This document shows positions 1 through 7,156 of a stretch of 13,235 nt of DNA, piece by piece. Source of the stretch: ZLKRG44 sp964555705 (lineage in GTDB: Bacteria > Planctomycetota > Phycisphaerae > Phycisphaerales > SM1A02); NCBI GenBank assembly GCA_964555705.1, contig CAZKTN010000049.1, positions 1 to 13,235 on the forward strand, read 5' to 3'. Positions within the stretch are counted from its first letter, which is position 1. Each line of letters starts with the position of its first letter. Under the pieces are notes generated by a model. That model made no database searches, was not told where the DNA came from, and saw only the letters and a list, made by a program, of their open reading frames with translations. The position numbers and the translations under genes are program-made.

Positions 1-1
1 G

Positions 2-133
2 GAGAGGCCGGCGCTGGACCAGCTGCGGTCAGTTGCCGCTGTGGGAAGGGTAGCCCTCCAGGCGCAATCGGCTAGTGAACTCGCCGCGGATCCATCTTGT
101 GGACACGGGTCTCGCCCGCTCACCCCGCCGTGA
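2..133 (+). other. possible 3' end of a gene entering from the left edge (weak)
   Basis: One forward frame is open from the window edge to a TGA at 131-133. Its translation includes a stretch such as ALDQLRSVAAVGRVALQAQS that could be an amphipathic C-terminal helix. It would converge on the sulfotransferase at 120-707 and overlap its stop by about 13 bases. I recognise no family, and in high-GC DNA a 43-codon open frame is easily accidental, so this is only a possible partial gene. Confidence 0.15.
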
Positions 134-707
134 AGTCGTATCCGAAGAGCTCGAGGTCGCGGCCGAACTTGCGCCTCACGAGCTCGACGGTCTGCGGGTC
201 GTAGGCGTCGCGGTAGTCGCCGGCGGCGGTGCGGTTGGTGTGCGGCGGCGGTCCGGGCACGAGCCCGAGCCTCGCGATGAGGACACGGTACTCCTCCGCG
301 AGGTTCTCGAAGCGCGCGATGTGGTCGAAGAGGCCAACCGACTCGGCAATCGACATGCCGTCGACGGCGAAGCGCTCGGCAAACGAGTAGCCCGGAGGCC
401 GGGTGTCGATGAACTCGCGCAGCGGCATGCCGCGCAGGTCCTGCACCACGCGAGTCCGCCAGTGCCAGGCTGAGTGAAGCCGGTCAAAGGGGTTGCGGAC
501 AATCGTGAACTTGAAGTACGCGCGGAACTGCTCGGGGAAGGCGCTGTAGTAGTGCTGAAGCCCGGCGTGCTTGTCGGAGATGTGTGTGTTGCCGAGCCTC
601 TGCGTGCGGGGATCGTCGGTCAGCGGAATGCCGGCCATCCGCTCGATCGTGCTGCCGCCGGTGCGCCCGACGTGCACGAAGATGAAGCGGTGGGTGTGCG
701 AGATCAT
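120..707 (-). CDS. sulfotransferase (sulfotransferase family 2 type)
   Basis: Predicted PAPS-dependent sulfotransferase of about 195 residues, likely moving sulfate from PAPS to a carbohydrate hydroxyl. The N-terminal strand-loop FVHVGRTGGSTI (about residues 10-21) matches the 5'-phosphosulfate-binding loop, although the more usual lysine position carries arginine (GRTGGST). The 3'-phosphate motif is VRNPFDRLHSAW (70-81), with the expected R-N-P and a downstream serine. The C-terminus LELFGYDF is typical of Sulfotransfer_2 proteins. The open frame extends 21 codons further upstream, but ATG at 705-707 is chosen because it overlaps the TGA of the upstream gene (ATGA), which implies translational coupling, and because the domain begins at once. 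A single-domain protein with no signal peptide or membrane segment, so probably cytoplasmic. The family is confident; the acceptor is unknown. Confidence 0.88.
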   Translation of the reverse strand: MISHTHRFIFVHVGRTGGSTIERMAGIPLTDDPRTQRLGNTHISDKHAGLQHYYSAFPEQFRAYFKFTIVRNPFDRLHSAWHWRTRVVQDLRGMPLREFIDTRPPGYSFAERFAVDGMSIAESVGLFDHIARFENLAEEYRVLIARLGLVPGPPPHTNRTAAGDYRDAYDPQTVELVRRKFGRDLELFGYDFTAG

Positions 708-1441
708 GGGCGCTGGGCTGGAGGCAGGAACCCGATCAGCACCTCGCGCGCCGGAGTCGGCGGCTGCCACGGCGGCATCGGGATGCCGATCTCCCGCATG
801 CTCGCGACACAGTTGGAGGTGAGCACGCCGCGGTGCGTGCTCTCGCCGAACGTGGCGAGGTTCTCCTCCGTGACGAAGAGCGCGTGGTCGCCTGGGAGCT
901 CAGTCTGGTCCTTGTGCGACTCGAGCATCCGCGGCGTCACGTTGGTGAGCGGGAGGTCGCGGAAGAGGTGCCGCAGCACCTTCACGCGCACGAACTGGTG
1001 AATCCAGATCTGCTGGTAGCCGACTCTCCTCAGGAGCGTCTCGCCGCCCAGCGCCAGTCGCTCGCCGCTGAGGAAGGCGGGATCGAGCATCTTCCGCGCG
1101 CGGCAGAACAGGATGCCGCTCACCCGATCAGGCACGCCCGCACGGATGGCGGCGGCGATGCGCGCAATCCGATCGGTGCGGAGCTCGATCGGGTACTTGT
1201 CGTCGATGCACCAGTAGACCCACTCCTCGTCGGGCAAGTCGCCGATGAGCGTGAGGATTGTGTCGCGGATGCCCGGCGGCGATGGCAACAGCCGCCTTCG
1301 CGGCGTCCCGGCGACATGGGCTGCATGCTGGAAGGGAATCCAGAACTCGAATGGGTGATCTGGCCAGGCTGCGTCGTAGCGGCGAATCATGTGCTCCGCG
1401 ACCGCGGCGTTCCTGTCGAAGGTCAGCACGAGTGCCTTCAT
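704..1441 (-). CDS. putative glycosyltransferase-like protein with a DDK motif
   Basis: A protein of about 245 residues. It opens with a beta strand MKALVLTFDRN, then has a WPDHPFEFWIPFQ segment and the motif WVYWCIDDKYPI (about 74-85). The DDK looks like the metal-binding acidic motif of GT-A enzymes, where two acidic residues follow a hydrophobic strand. I associate this layout with uncharacterised proteins in polysaccharide loci, but cannot name a Pfam family with certainty. An in-frame ATG lies five codons upstream (1454-1456). The ATG at 1439-1441 is preferred because MKALVLTF starts the first core strand. Neither start has a clear Shine-Dalgarno. The stop overlaps the sulfotransferase start by four bases (ATGA), so the two are co-translated and may act on the same glycan. 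It is divergent from the gene at 1518, with a spacer of about 76 bases. Confidence 0.72.
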   Translation of the reverse strand: MKALVLTFDRNAAVAEHMIRRYDAAWPDHPFEFWIPFQHAAHVAGTPRRRLLPSPPGIRDTILTLIGDLPDEEWVYWCIDDKYPIELRTDRIARIAAAIRAGVPDRVSGILFCRARKMLDPAFLSGERLALGGETLLRRVGYQQIWIHQFVRVKVLRHLFRDLPLTNVTPRMLESHKDQTELPGDHALFVTEENLATFGESTHRGVLTSNCVASMREIGIPMPPWQPPTPAREVLIGFLPPAQRP

Positions 1442-1517
1442 GCGCGCGGCGAGCATGGTCGGAGGTTACGTGTGGGACGCGCGCAGCCGGTGGCGCATGC
1501 CCGATACGCTCGGCATC

Positions 1518-2645
1518 ATGTCAGCATGCCTTGCGTGCGGCTTCTCCGGTCCTGCGCTTGTTAAGCCATCAAACGGCACCCGGCCGTCACCCTGGCTTGA
1601 GGGCGTTCAGCGTGCGATCGAGAGGGCAAGGCTTGCTTCGGCACATGCGCGGGACGCGTGGAGGCCGCGGCGAACCGGTACGCCTCCTGGCCTCGCGGCG
1701 GTCACTTGCCTGTTCAACCCATGCGGGTACCGGGCGCTGCCCGCCAACCTTCGCACGTTCCGCGAGCGCTTCGCGGCTTCAGGGGTTCCGCTCCTGATTG
1801 TGGAGCTTGCCATTGGGGACCAGGCGCACAGCGCGGGACCGGGATACGGCGAGGTGCTGAAGCTGCGCACGCGCGACATCCTGTGGCACAAGGAGCGGCT
1901 GCTGAATGTGGGCATAGCCATGCTCATCAAGCGCGGCTTCCGCAAGATCGCATGGCTCGATGCTGATGTGGTGTTCGACGATCCTGCGCGGTGGGCGTGG
2001 CGGGTGTGGGAGGAGCTTGAGCGGAGCGCAGTGTGCCAGGCCTTCTCGCTTGCTGAAGGCAGCCACCACGCTGCGCAGATTGGCGCCGTGCTGCACCACC
2101 GGCGGACCGGTGCGGCGAAGCCGGACGCGGTCGCCCCTTCGCTGAGGCATCCGTGGGGGGTGATCCGCGGGCATACCGGATTTGCCTGGGCAGCCAGTGC
2201 CGAAGTGCTCCAGGGCGTGATGCTCTACGACCGGGGAGTGCTCGGTGGCGGGGACGGGATCATGAGGTTCGCGTGCCTGCCGCGTGAAGCGGGATGGGAA
2301 CGCGAGCTGCAGCGGAAGTTCACGTCAGTTCGCGCGTGCGCCCGCTGCGGGCATCGCGGCGAGTCGCCCGCGTACACGAGTGACGGACTTGAGTGGGCAC
2401 GGCGATGGTCGGATGCGGTGGGCGGCCGCGTTGGCTTCGTCCACGGGCGCATCGTGGACCTCGAGCACGGGGCGCACGGCAACCGAGGCTGGTCCACGCG
2501 CAGGGAGATCCTGTTCAGGCATGGCTTCGATCCGGCGCGGGACATTGAGCTGGATGACCAAGGCTGCTGGCGATGGGCCTCGGCGAAGCCGGCACTGCAC
2601 CGGGAGGTCGAGCGCTACTTCGCCGATCGGCACGAGGACGGTTGA
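1518..2645 (+). CDS. glycosyltransferase-like protein with DxD and two CxxCG motifs
   Basis: Predicted GT-A-type transferase of about 375 residues. Key segments are ILWHKERLLNVGIAML (121-136) followed by IAWLDADVVFDD (about 144-155), where D148-A-D150 is the probable nucleotide-sugar metal site. The C-terminal part contains a GFVHGRIVDLEHG segment and ends in a conserved-looking HGFDP..D / RWA / LHREVERYFADR block. The open frame starts at 1389, but the upstream part lies over the divergent gene. ATG 1518 is chosen because it gives MSACLACG, a CxxCG motif that has a partner at C274-x-x-C277 (CARCG); ATG 1497 is an alternative. No clear Shine-Dalgarno is visible. No signal peptide or membrane helix is seen, so it is probably cytosolic. 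The glycosyltransferase role is inferred from DxD and context; the donor is unknown. It converges with the sulfotransferase at 2716. Confidence 0.78.
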   Translation: MSACLACGFSGPALVKPSNGTRPSPWLEGVQRAIERARLASAHARDAWRPRRTGTPPGLAAVTCLFNPCGYRALPANLRTFRERFAASGVPLLIVELAIGDQAHSAGPGYGEVLKLRTRDILWHKERLLNVGIAMLIKRGFRKIAWLDADVVFDDPARWAWRVWEELERSAVCQAFSLAEGSHHAAQIGAVLHHRRTGAAKPDAVAPSLRHPWGVIRGHTGFAWAASAEVLQGVMLYDRGVLGGGDGIMRFACLPREAGWERELQRKFTSVRACARCGHRGESPAYTSDGLEWARRWSDAVGGRVGFVHGRIVDLEHGAHGNRGWSTRREILFRHGFDPARDIELDDQGCWRWASAKPALHREVERYFADRHEDG

Positions 2646-2715
2646 GCGCGGCGCCGTGGCGGCTCATCGCCTCTGCGCGCTCAGCCTTCACAGTCGACTT
2701 AGGTGGTCTTGACGG

Positions 2716-3486
2716 CTACGGTGCCGGAGGCGTGCGCCAGTGGGAGATGTCGCGGTCGATGAGGCGCGCGAGCCGGTCGATGCCGTCGGCGTGCATGTCG
2801 AGCAGTGGCGCAACGAGCGAGGGGCGGATCGCTGGTGGTGTCTCGAAGGGCATCCTGGGCGGCATGCGAGGCCGCACAGTCTCATGCAGAGAGGACTCGG
2901 GCAGGTTCGTGAAGTCCGACTCGTCGACCGTGAGGTGCTGGGCCAGGCCTTGCAGCACGAGGGCAGGCTTTGCTGCGATGTCCTCCATGAAGAGGACCAG
3001 CAGCTGGTCACGCGGGAAATCTGACCACCACCGTTCGAGGCATGCGGCGTAGTCGCCACGCGAGCGTGACGCAGCCGAGCGGAAGTGGTCGATGAACCAC
3101 TGGTCGCTCGCCTCGGCCAGCTTCATCTCGCTTCGTGCGAGGGCCATCAGCGCCGCGGACCATGCGCGCTCGATTGGGTTTCGGAGGCTGATGAACAGCC
3201 GGATGTCAGGGCACCTCTCTCGGATCGCGCGTATGTGCTTCGGCGGAAGGATGGCGTATGCGGGCGTGATCTCCCCTGTGACCACCCGCCTGCCGTCTGG
3301 GGCGGTACGTCCTGCGGGCTGCAATGAGGCGACCCACGTGTTGGCATCCGGATCAGGTGACTTGTCCCAGTAGTGCAGCTCCTTGCGTTGCGGGAACGCA
3401 ATCTGCGGGTGGCGCGACATCTGGCGATGGAGCCATGTGGTGCCGCACTTCTGCGCGCCGATGCCAAGGAAGTCGACGGTGTGCAT
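2716..3486 (-). CDS. sulfotransferase (heparan-sulfotransferase-like, Sulfotransfer_1/3)
   Basis: PAPS-dependent sulfotransferase of about 256 residues. The 5'-phosphosulfate loop is GIGAQKCGTTWLH (8-20), with the catalytic-type lysine K13. KELHYWD (35-41) and GEITPAYAIL (71-80) are hallmarks of the carbohydrate/NDST-like branch. The 3'-phosphate site is SLRNPIERAWSAA (100-112), with R102, N103 and S110. The length is normal for the fold. The frame can extend to a GTG at 3504, but ATG 3484-3486 is preferred because an AAAGG sequence lies seven bases upstream on the coding strand and the domain starts immediately. The absence of a transmembrane anchor, normal in bacteria, suggests a cytoplasmic enzyme acting on glycan precursors. 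It is transcribed alone, divergent from the DUF2142 gene, with a 9-bp inverted repeat in the spacer. Family confident, acceptor unknown. Confidence 0.9.
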   Translation of the reverse strand: MHTVDFLGIGAQKCGTTWLHRQMSRHPQIAFPQRKELHYWDKSPDPDANTWVASLQPAGRTAPDGRRVVTGEITPAYAILPPKHIRAIRERCPDIRLFISLRNPIERAWSAALMALARSEMKLAEASDQWFIDHFRSAASRSRGDYAACLERWWSDFPRDQLLVLFMEDIAAKPALVLQGLAQHLTVDESDFTNLPESSLHETVRPRMPPRMPFETPPAIRPSLVAPLLDMHADGIDRLARLIDRDISHWRTPPAP

Positions 3487-3520
3487 GTCTTGGCCTTTGG
3501 TCACGCAAGATCGGACGGGG

Positions 3521-3543
3521 TCTTGGCGCTCGCTGCGCCAAGA
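3521..3543. promoter_or_regulatory. perfect 9-bp inverted repeat in the divergent spacer
   Basis: TCTTGGCGC and GCGCCAAGA are exact reverse complements separated by five bases. They lie between the divergent sulfotransferase (start 3486) and DUF2142 gene (start 3572). The position suits an operator serving both promoters, or a 5'-leader hairpin. No regulator gene is nearby, so function is inferred only from symmetry and location. Confidence 0.4.
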
Positions 3544-3571
3544 TAGTCGGGTGTGCGTCTACAGTCCGCGC

Positions 3572-4960
3572 ATGTGGCGGCGGCTGCTGGGCCAGCGATG
3601 GGTTGTGCTCGCTGCGCTGCTGCTTGGGTGCATCGTGGTGACTGCCATAGTGCCGCCGACGCAGGCGCCCGACGAGCGACCGCATCTCATGCGGGCATAC
3701 ATGGTGGCCCACGGCCAGCTCACGCTCCAGCGTGCTCCGGACGGCACCCGCGGCGGCGAGGTGGACACCGGGCTCGAGGAGTTCTGCTCGGCATGGGGTT
3801 CCATGCGACGCGCGCCATCGGTGCGCGTGAGCGACGAGATGGTGTTGGCGGCGAGCGCAGCGCGGTGGACGGGTGAGCGGATGTTCTTCAAGATCAAGTC
3901 CGCGCTCGCGGCCTACTCGCCCATGGTCTACGTGCCGCTCGCTGCTGGGATTGGTCTCGGCGAGCTGGCAGGGCTGAGCGTCTGGCACAGCTACCTGCTG
4001 GCGCGAGGATTGATGATCGCGGTGACCTTCGCCACGCTCGGCGTGGCGTTTGCGATCGTGCGGCCCACGCCGCTGGTGATCGCGTCGATCGCGATTCCGA
4101 TGTCGATCTTCCAGCTGGCGTCGCCCGTGGTCGACGGGTTCTGCATGGCACTCTGCGCGGTGGTCGCGTCGGTCTATCTGCGGGTGATGGCCGATGGGAA
4201 GCGCGCGCCCGGATGGGCGGTGCTGGTCATGGCTGTCGCATCTGTGGTTGCGGTCACGGCCCGGTTCTACATGCTTCCGCTGATTGGGCTCGTGGCGCTT
4301 GGGTCTGCCTGCACACGGCGACGTGGCGACATCGTGTGGGCAGCACTGGCAGCTGGTGCGGTTGTCGGCTGGGCGGCCTATGTGGTCAGTACGCGTCCCT
4401 CACGATCTGCAGCCGCGGCAGCGGCGGGGGCCACCGTGCCCCTGGAGGCGTACGTGCCAAGCCTTGCAGCAGTGTGGGGGAAGCTCCTGCAGACGCTGGG
4501 CTCGCCTGACTGGCTGCTGGCGCAGCACCGCATGTACATCGGCAATCTGGGATCACTCGACACGCCGCTGGCGCCGAGCGCCTATCCGGTCATTGGCGCG
4601 CTTCTGGTGCTGGCGGCACTTGTATCGATGCGGTGGGGCGTGATTCGCGCCCAACGTCTTGCGTCGATCGCGCTGTTTGCATGCGGTGTGCTGTCGGCTG
4701 GCCTCATCCTGCTGGTTCTGGCCATCTACTTCACGCAGCGCGATGCTGAGAATCCCATTCGCGGAGTGCAGGGGCGTTACTTCCTGATTCCCGTCATGAT
4801 GGTGGCGTATGCGACGGCGACAGCGCGCGCATCCGTGGAGCCTGAGTCGCGGGTGCGCTGGTGGGCAGGCAGCGCGGTGTCCTGGGTCACCATCGTGGTG
4901 TCACTCGCGTATGCCGTGTCGGCACTTGCCGATCGGTACCACGGGCCGGGTGCGACTTGA
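3572..4960 (+). CDS. DUF2142 family polytopic membrane protein
   Basis: Integral membrane protein of about 462 residues. It opens with a hydrophobic helix (roughly residues 9-27), followed by PPTQAPDERPH (28-38), the signature of DUF2142 proteins just after the first helix. Other family-like segments are AAYSPMVYVPLA, QLASPVVDGF and GVQGRYFLIPVMM, and several further hydrophobic helices follow, the last near the C-terminus. DUF2142 proteins are found in polysaccharide and cell-wall glycan loci and resemble the GT-C/PMT-type membrane glycosyltransferases; a lipid-linked sugar transferase or glycan export role is inference. The open frame begins at 3383, but that part is antisense to the sulfotransferase. 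ATG 3572 puts the start right before the first helix; GTG 3551 is possible. No Shine-Dalgarno is seen. An alanine run (about residues 275-281) lies in a predicted loop. It is the first gene of a plus-strand block with asnB. Confidence 0.85.
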   Translation: MWRRLLGQRWVVLAALLLGCIVVTAIVPPTQAPDERPHLMRAYMVAHGQLTLQRAPDGTRGGEVDTGLEEFCSAWGSMRRAPSVRVSDEMVLAASAARWTGERMFFKIKSALAAYSPMVYVPLAAGIGLGELAGLSVWHSYLLARGLMIAVTFATLGVAFAIVRPTPLVIASIAIPMSIFQLASPVVDGFCMALCAVVASVYLRVMADGKRAPGWAVLVMAVASVVAVTARFYMLPLIGLVALGSACTRRRGDIVWAALAAGAVVGWAAYVVSTRPSRSAAAAAAGATVPLEAYVPSLAAVWGKLLQTLGSPDWLLAQHRMYIGNLGSLDTPLAPSAYPVIGALLVLAALVSMRWGVIRAQRLASIALFACGVLSAGLILLVLAIYFTQRDAENPIRGVQGRYFLIPVMMVAYATATARASVEPESRVRWWAGSAVSWVTIVVSLAYAVSALADRYHGPGAT

Positions 4961-4993
4961 GGCGTCAAGCCCCGTCGCGCAGCAGCTCGAGCT

Positions 4994-5040
4994 CAGCGAT
5001 CGCGATCAGGCCTGCGGGCCGGCTGGCCGCGCGATCGCTG
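4994..5040. other. 11-bp perfect inverted repeat after the DUF2142 gene
   Basis: CAGCGATCGCG (4994-5004) and CGCGATCGCTG (5030-5040) are exact reverse complements around a 25-base GC-rich centre. It sits in the 114-base gap between the DUF2142 stop and the asnB start. No T-run follows, so it is a poor match to a rho-independent terminator. It could be an mRNA-stabilising or attenuating hairpin, or an operator for asnB. Confidence 0.4.
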
Positions 5041-5042
5041 CG

Positions 5043-5076
5043 ATGCCGCTACCGGCAACGGTAGCCTTCGCGGCAT
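5043..5076 (+). promoter_or_regulatory. predicted leader hairpin overlapping the asnB start codon
   Basis: In the transcript ATGCCG (5043-5048) can pair with CGGCAT (5071-5076), and CTACCG (5049-5054) with CGGTAG (5059-5064). The result is a 12-bp stem with a GCAA tetraloop (GNRA type) and a 6-base bulge on the 3' side. The outer stem covers the first two bases of the asnB ATG at 5075. That would restrict ribosome access unless opened, so a translational control element is plausible. No ligand class or protein partner is recognised. Confidence 0.4.
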
Positions 5077-7156
5077 GTGCGGCATCGTTGGCGCGCTTGG
5101 AGGGGGGCTTCTGCGCACGCCTTGCGCCGCGGGTGGTCAGCGCGCGCTTGATGCGCTGGCGCGGCGCGGGCCTGATGGATGCGGGTCGTGGGGCGATGCG
5201 GATGCGGGCGTGTGGATCGGGCACGCTCGGCTGGCGATCATCGACCGAAGTTCCGCCGGTGCGCAGCCGATGCGCTCCGCGAGCCGGCGGTGGGTGATCG
5301 CGCTCAACGGCGAGATCTACAACCACCGCGAGCTGCGCGCGCGGGTGGATTCGGGGGGCGGGGGCGGCGGTGTGGGCGGCGCGAGTGCGGGCGGCTCCCG
5401 CGAGTGGCGTGGCCATGCGGACACGGAGTCGCTCGTCGAGCACATCGATGCGTTTGGGCTCGATGCGACGCTGAATGCAGTGGAGGGGATGTTCGCGTTC
5501 GCGGCGTGGGATGCGCATGAGCGAACGCTGCACTTGGTGCGAGACCCGTTCGGGCAGAAGCCGCTGTACTGGGGATGGGTGGGAGGTGCGGGCGCGTCGG
5601 TGCGCGACGGAGCCGCTGGCGGCGCGTCGCTCGTGTTCGCATCGTCGCTCGCGGCCATAGAGTCGATGCCGGGCTTCGAGCGGCGCGTGAATCCCGATGC
5701 GGTGGCTGCGCTCATGCGGTGGCAGTGCGTGCCTGGAGAACTGTGCATCTACCAAGGGTTGCGCAAGCTGGCACCGGGGCACTGGCTGAGTGTGCGCGCG
5801 GATGAAGCGCCAGCGCTGCGCGCGTGGTGGTCGCTTGGCGACGTGATCGCAGCAGGCGAGAGCGAGCGGCGCGCACCGCTGCACACCGAGGCCGCACGTG
5901 CCGATGCGCTCTCGCGCGCAACGACGGCCGTGCGCGAGGCGGTGCGGTCGCAGCTTGAGTCTGATGTGCCGCTTGGCGTGCTGCTGTCGGGAGGCATCGA
6001 TTCCTCGCTTGTGCTCGCGCTGGCGCAGGAGCATGCGCAAGTGTGCGGCGCGGCGCCAGTGCATGCGTTCACGGTCGGGTTCGGCAGCGGTGCCGAGGAC
6101 GTGCGTGCGCATGACGAGAGCGCCGCGGCCGAGGCAGTGGCGCGTGCGCTTGGTGCGCGGCATCACGTACTGCATGCGACCGACGCGAAGGCGCTTGCGA
6201 TCGTGCCGTCGCTCGCATCGATCTATGACGAGCCCTTCGCGGACAGTTCGCAGGTGCCGACGGCGATCGCCGCGCGGCTCGCGCGGCAGCATGTGGGTGT
6301 GGCGCTGACGGGCGACGGCGGCGACGAGATGTTCGGCGGGTACCGGCGGCACCGCGTGTTTGCGCAGGTGTGGCCGAAGGTGGCGTGGATGCCGATGTGG
6401 ATGCGCATGTGGTGCGCGCGGCGGATGCGGGGCGCGGCAGATCGCGCGGTGAGCGGCACTCGGCGGACCCCGCGCGAGCAGGTGAGTGGTCTCGATCGTG
6501 CGGGACTGCTGCGTCGGATGGCGCGGATCATGTCAGCGGATTCGATGGTGGACGCGCACTGGTCACTGGCGTCGAGCTGGACCGACGGGTGGCCGATCGC
6601 GGCCGGTGGCGCGGTTGCGGTGGGTGGGCGAGGTGTGGCGGGTGCGCCGCGACCGGGCGCACCTGACCTGAGCCGCGAGCCATGGTGGCGCGGGCTGTCG
6701 AATGTGGAGCGATCGATCGCGCTCGACACGCTGCACTACCTGAGCGATGACATCCTGGTGAAAGTGGACCGTGCGGCGATGTTCGTAGGCCTTGAGACGC
6801 GCGCGCCGATGCTCGACACGCGCGTGGCGACCGCGGCGTGGCGGCTTCCGCTTGACCTTCGAATGGGCCAGGCCGGCAAGCATGCGCTGCGCGTGATGCT
6901 GGGGCAGCACCTGCCCGCAGAGCTCATCAGCGCGCGCAAGTCGGGCTTTTCTGCGCCGATTGAGGTGTGGCTGCGCGGGCCGCTGAGGCCGTGGGCGGAG
7001 TCGCTGCTGCAGCCCGCAGCGCTCGAGGGAGAGGGGTTCGACGCACGGGTGGTACGTATGCAGTGGGATGCGGTGCTGGCGGGGCGGCAAGATTCGCGCG
7101 AAATCTGGATAGTGCTCGCGTACTGTCAGTGGCGCGCACGCAGCGCCGCCTTGTGA
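5075..7156 (+). CDS. asnB: asparagine synthetase (glutamine-hydrolysing), AsnB family
   Basis: Two-domain amidotransferase of 693 residues: it hydrolyses glutamine and uses the ammonia with ATP to amidate aspartate, or in glycan loci possibly a sugar acid. Class II glutaminase domain: nucleophile Cys2 in MCGIVG, RRGPDG (30-35), GHARLAIID (49-57), NGEIYNHREL (78-87), DTES (116-119) and RDPFGQKPLYW (156-166). Synthetase domain: ATP-binding LLSGGIDSSLVLAL with SGGIDSS at 305-311, then ALTGDGGDEMFGGYRRHR, LSDDILVKVDRAAM and KSGFSAPIEVWLRGPL. The length is above the usual 600-650 because of three Gly/Ala-rich insertions, near 94-107, 168-185 and 509-531. ATG 5075 is fixed by Cys2. A predicted hairpin covers the start codon and there is no Shine-Dalgarno. 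The stop overlaps the next gene (TGATG), so the two are co-translated. Cytoplasmic. Family very certain; asparagine itself as product is less certain here. Confidence 0.93.
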   Translation: MCGIVGALGGGLLRTPCAAGGQRALDALARRGPDGCGSWGDADAGVWIGHARLAIIDRSSAGAQPMRSASRRWVIALNGEIYNHRELRARVDSGGGGGGVGGASAGGSREWRGHADTESLVEHIDAFGLDATLNAVEGMFAFAAWDAHERTLHLVRDPFGQKPLYWGWVGGAGASVRDGAAGGASLVFASSLAAIESMPGFERRVNPDAVAALMRWQCVPGELCIYQGLRKLAPGHWLSVRADEAPALRAWWSLGDVIAAGESERRAPLHTEAARADALSRATTAVREAVRSQLESDVPLGVLLSGGIDSSLVLALAQEHAQVCGAAPVHAFTVGFGSGAEDVRAHDESAAAEAVARALGARHHVLHATDAKALAIVPSLASIYDEPFADSSQVPTAIAARLARQHVGVALTGDGGDEMFGGYRRHRVFAQVWPKVAWMPMWMRMWCARRMRGAADRAVSGTRRTPREQVSGLDRAGLLRRMARIMSADSMVDAHWSLASSWTDGWPIAAGGAVAVGGRGVAGAPRPGAPDLSREPWWRGLSNVERSIALDTLHYLSDDILVKVDRAAMFVGLETRAPMLDTRVATAAWRLPLDLRMGQAGKHALRVMLGQHLPAELISARKSGFSAPIEVWLRGPLRPWAESLLQPAALEGEGFDARVVRMQWDAVLAGRQDSREIWIVLAYCQWRARSAAL

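Noticed and set aside
1441..1485. TGCGCGC/GCGCGCA inverted repeat in the first divergent spacer
   Set aside because: Alternating GC low-complexity sequence; such pairs are expected by chance in this composition.
4996..5038. GCGATCGC octamers as a cyanobacterial HIP1 signature
   Set aside because: Only this local pair was noticed, forming one inverted repeat; there is no window-wide abundance and gene content does not point to cyanobacteria.
4961..5040. Rho-independent terminator after the DUF2142 gene
   Set aside because: A hairpin is present but no T-run follows, so a terminator call is not supported.
5351..5375. G-rich tract in asnB as a possible frameshift or phase-variation site
   Set aside because: The frame is continuous and family motifs resume on both sides, so it is read as a glycine-rich insertion.
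5006..6352. Long minus-strand open frame (about 448 codons) opposite asnB
   Set aside because: It is a GC-driven mirror of the asnB coding frame: Arg/His/Ala-rich with no domain, while asnB shows all catalytic motifs in the same DNA.
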